From Dehalococcoidia bacterium (GTDB lineage Bacteria; Chloroflexota; Dehalococcoidia; SZUA-161), in contig SOKG01000286.1 in NCBI GenBank assembly GCA_004376205.1, forward strand, positions 1-5,654: a DNA stretch of 5,654 bases, in the 5' to 3' direction. The position numbers were made by a program, and so were the translations under genes. Under the pieces are notes generated by a model, which had not been told where the DNA came from, did no database searches, and worked only from the letters and a program-made list of their open reading frames with translations. Shown piece after piece: positions 4,403 to 5,654 of this stretch. Numbering within the stretch: the stretch's first letter is position 1; every line of letters begins with the position of its first letter.

Positions 4403-5654
4403 ATGGCAGAACGTGAACTAGACCGGAAGAAGGAGATCGACGACGGAGTTCAGCGGAGAAAGAAACCGCAGGAGCGAGCAGCGGACAAGCTGAAGGCGCG
4501 CGAGGAGACAACTGCCTCAAAAAACATCGACGCGGCCTCGCTGGAAAGCCATGCCAGCCTCCTGAGCGATGCGCGGCTCTCCCATCCCGCCAATGCCGGC
4601 GAGAGGGCACAGATATTGAGCGAGCTGCAACGCAGCTACGGCAATGCCTACGTCCAGCGGCTGCTCAGGTCGCACGCTCTACAGGCCAAGCTCACCGTCA
4701 ACCCGCCGGACGACATATACGAGAAGGAAGCGGACCAGATAGCCGAAATAGTCACAAAGTCCCCGGGCGCTGCAATACAGCGACAGGCGGAAGAGGAAGG
4801 GGAGGAAGAGGAAGAAGAGGTATCCCCGAAAATGGCTGTTAGCCGAACCCCGGAGGTCTCCGAGGACGTAGAGGGGCGCATCAACGCAGCGCGGGGCAGC
4901 GGCGAAGCGCTTCCCGATTCAATACGCGCTTCCCTTGAGCCCCACTTCGGGCGCGATTTCAGCGACGTGCGCGTTCACGCCGGTGCTGAGGCAGACGCAC
5001 TCTCCCAGCAACTGGGGGCCAAGGCCTTTACCACCGGCCAGGACATCTTCTTCCGCTCCGGCGACTACCAGCCCGAGTCCGAGGAAGGCAAGAAGCTGCT
5101 GGGGCATGAAATGACCCATGTGGTGCAGCAGGGCGGCGCAGCCGTTTCCAGACAGGCTGTCGAGACAGAGGAGAAAGCCCCTGCGGGAGAGCGGGAAGCC
5201 GAAGAGGCACTGGACGAAGCCAAGGCCAAAGCGATAAGCGATATGTCCACAGCCAACATCAGGGCGCTGCTCTACGAGGCGGCGCATTGCCAGCAGATCG
5301 GCGCGGAGCAATCCGCACAAAGCGCCCTTGATCAGGCATCGAACGAGGCTCTGGCAATCCTCAAGCGAAAAGCCAAAGCCTTCGACGTGAAGGCCAGTTC
5401 AATGACGATGGCAAAGGCTCTGCTGGAGCAGCTGGCAACGGTGCAGCTGCTGGGCGCAGAGGGCGAGGAGAAAGCAGCAGAGGCGGCGTTTAACCAACTG
5501 CTTCAGTGGGCCCAGAACCAGTTGGCCTTCGCCGTCAAGGCGCTTCAGTCAGCTCCCTCGGGGGTGACCGCCCAAGCGGTGCTGGAAAAGGCTGCCCTGG
5601 TGCAGATGCTCGGCGGCAGCGCAACGGGAGCTATTGCCGCCGTGCAAAAGTGGC
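4403..5654 (+). CDS. DUF4157 (eCIS-associated HExxH) protein with helical repeats, 3' end outside window
   Basis: The frame is open from ATG 4403 to the window edge, giving 417 residues of an incomplete protein. Residues 1-50 are very charged and probably disordered. Residues 75-120 carry the usual DUF4157 leader: LQRSYGNAYVQRLL, then LTVNPPDDIYEKEADQIAE. An acidic run (EEEGEEEEEE, 129-139) follows. The DUF4157 domain spans about 170-252: PHFGRDFSDVRVHAG, AKAFTTGQDIFFRSGDY, and HEMTHVVQQ with the zincin-like H235-E-M-T-H239. It closes with AAVSRQ, echoing AAIQRQ at 123-128. Residues 266-417 are Ala-rich and helical, with three related copies of about 52 residues. DUF4157 proteins are strongly associated with eCIS clusters, where many are effectors with a variable C-terminal part; whether the HExxH cleaves anything is unsettled. 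There is no signal peptide, as expected for cargo loaded in the cytoplasm. The C-terminal activity, if any, is not visible here. Confidence 0.88.
   Translation, partial: MAERELDRKKEIDDGVQRRKKPQERAADKLKAREETTASKNIDAASLESHASLLSDARLSHPANAGERAQILSELQRSYGNAYVQRLLRSHALQAKLTVNPPDDIYEKEADQIAEIVTKSPGAAIQRQAEEEGEEEEEEVSPKMAVSRTPEVSEDVEGRINAARGSGEALPDSIRASLEPHFGRDFSDVRVHAGAEADALSQQLGAKAFTTGQDIFFRSGDYQPESEEGKKLLGHEMTHVVQQGGAAVSRQAVETEEKAPAGEREAEEALDEAKAKAISDMSTANIRALLYEAAHCQQIGAEQSAQSALDQASNEALAILKRKAKAFDVKASSMTMAKALLEQLATVQLLGAEGEEKAAEAAFNQLLQWAQNQLAFAVKALQSAPSGVTAQAVLEKAALVQMLGGSATGAIAAVQKW
5246..5654 (+). repeat. Three ~52-residue helical repeats in the DUF4157 protein
   Basis: Three copies begin near residues 282, 334 and 388 (nt 5246, 5402, 5564). 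Matching cores are ALLYEAAHCQQIGAE (288-302), ALLEQLATVQLLGAE (339-353) and AVLEKAALVQMLGGS (392-406). Each is preceded by a Thr (283, 335, 389) and followed by an Ala-rich helix. Spacing of the shared Gly is 51 and 53 residues. The third copy is cut by the window edge. The repeats have diverged at DNA level, so this is old protein-level duplication, not a recent tandem expansion. Confidence 0.6.

Noticed and set aside
3847..4404. 185-codon minus-strand open frame
   Set aside because: It lies opposite the intact AAA module with its Walker B and sensor motifs. It has no ribosome site and no recognisable domain, and is a by-product of the codon use of the plus-strand gene.
4919..5320. 133-codon minus-strand open frame, partly hydrophobic
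   Set aside because: It is opposite the clear DUF4157 domain. The hydrophobic look comes from reading the complement of Ala/Glu/Gln-rich codons.

Overview
The window appears to be part of an accessory locus from a moderately GC-rich bacterium, most likely an uncultured member of the Chloroflexota. That lineage is inferred from protein style: a BTAD-type regulator carrying the 'WRSNKAKSLLKYL' DNA-binding signature, a small protein with an 'RGYVQHV' core, and an AAA ATPase and DUF4157 protein of the kind seen in that phylum. There is no rRNA or marker gene to prove it. All supported genes lie on the + strand.

Layout. Positions 2-280 are the 3' end of a collagen-like surface protein: Gly-X-Y repeats, then a C-terminal membrane anchor. 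Positions 281-562 are intergenic and hold a near-consensus sigma70-type promoter (330-358). It is followed by a roughly 195-nt leader with an inverted repeat and a Shine-Dalgarno-like sequence. Positions 563-1627 encode a SARP/BTAD-family transcriptional activator. Positions 1628-1913 are intergenic and contain five tandem units of the form TTNNCC spaced exactly 11 bp apart (1786-1840), with a weak -10-like hexamer 8 bp past the last heptamer. This is the geometry known for SARP activator sites. Positions 1914-2156 encode an 80-aa protein that overlaps by 8 bp the gene for a 728-aa double-AAA ATPase (2149-4335). After a 67-nt gap with a 9-bp hairpin, a DUF4157 protein with an HEMTH motif begins at 4403 and runs off the window.

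How the genes may work together. A large AAA ATPase with a degenerate first module and an active second module, next to a DUF4157 protein, is a recognised signature of extracellular contractile injection system (eCIS, Afp/PVC-like) loci. I infer that the window is the accessory edge of such a cluster: regulator, small protein, ATPase, DUF4157 cargo or core protein. Tube, sheath and baseplate genes would be expected outside the window, probably downstream; none is visible here. The most notable regulatory signal is the 11-bp array. The simplest model is that the BTAD protein encoded just upstream binds it and switches on the small-protein/ATPase/DUF4157 operon.
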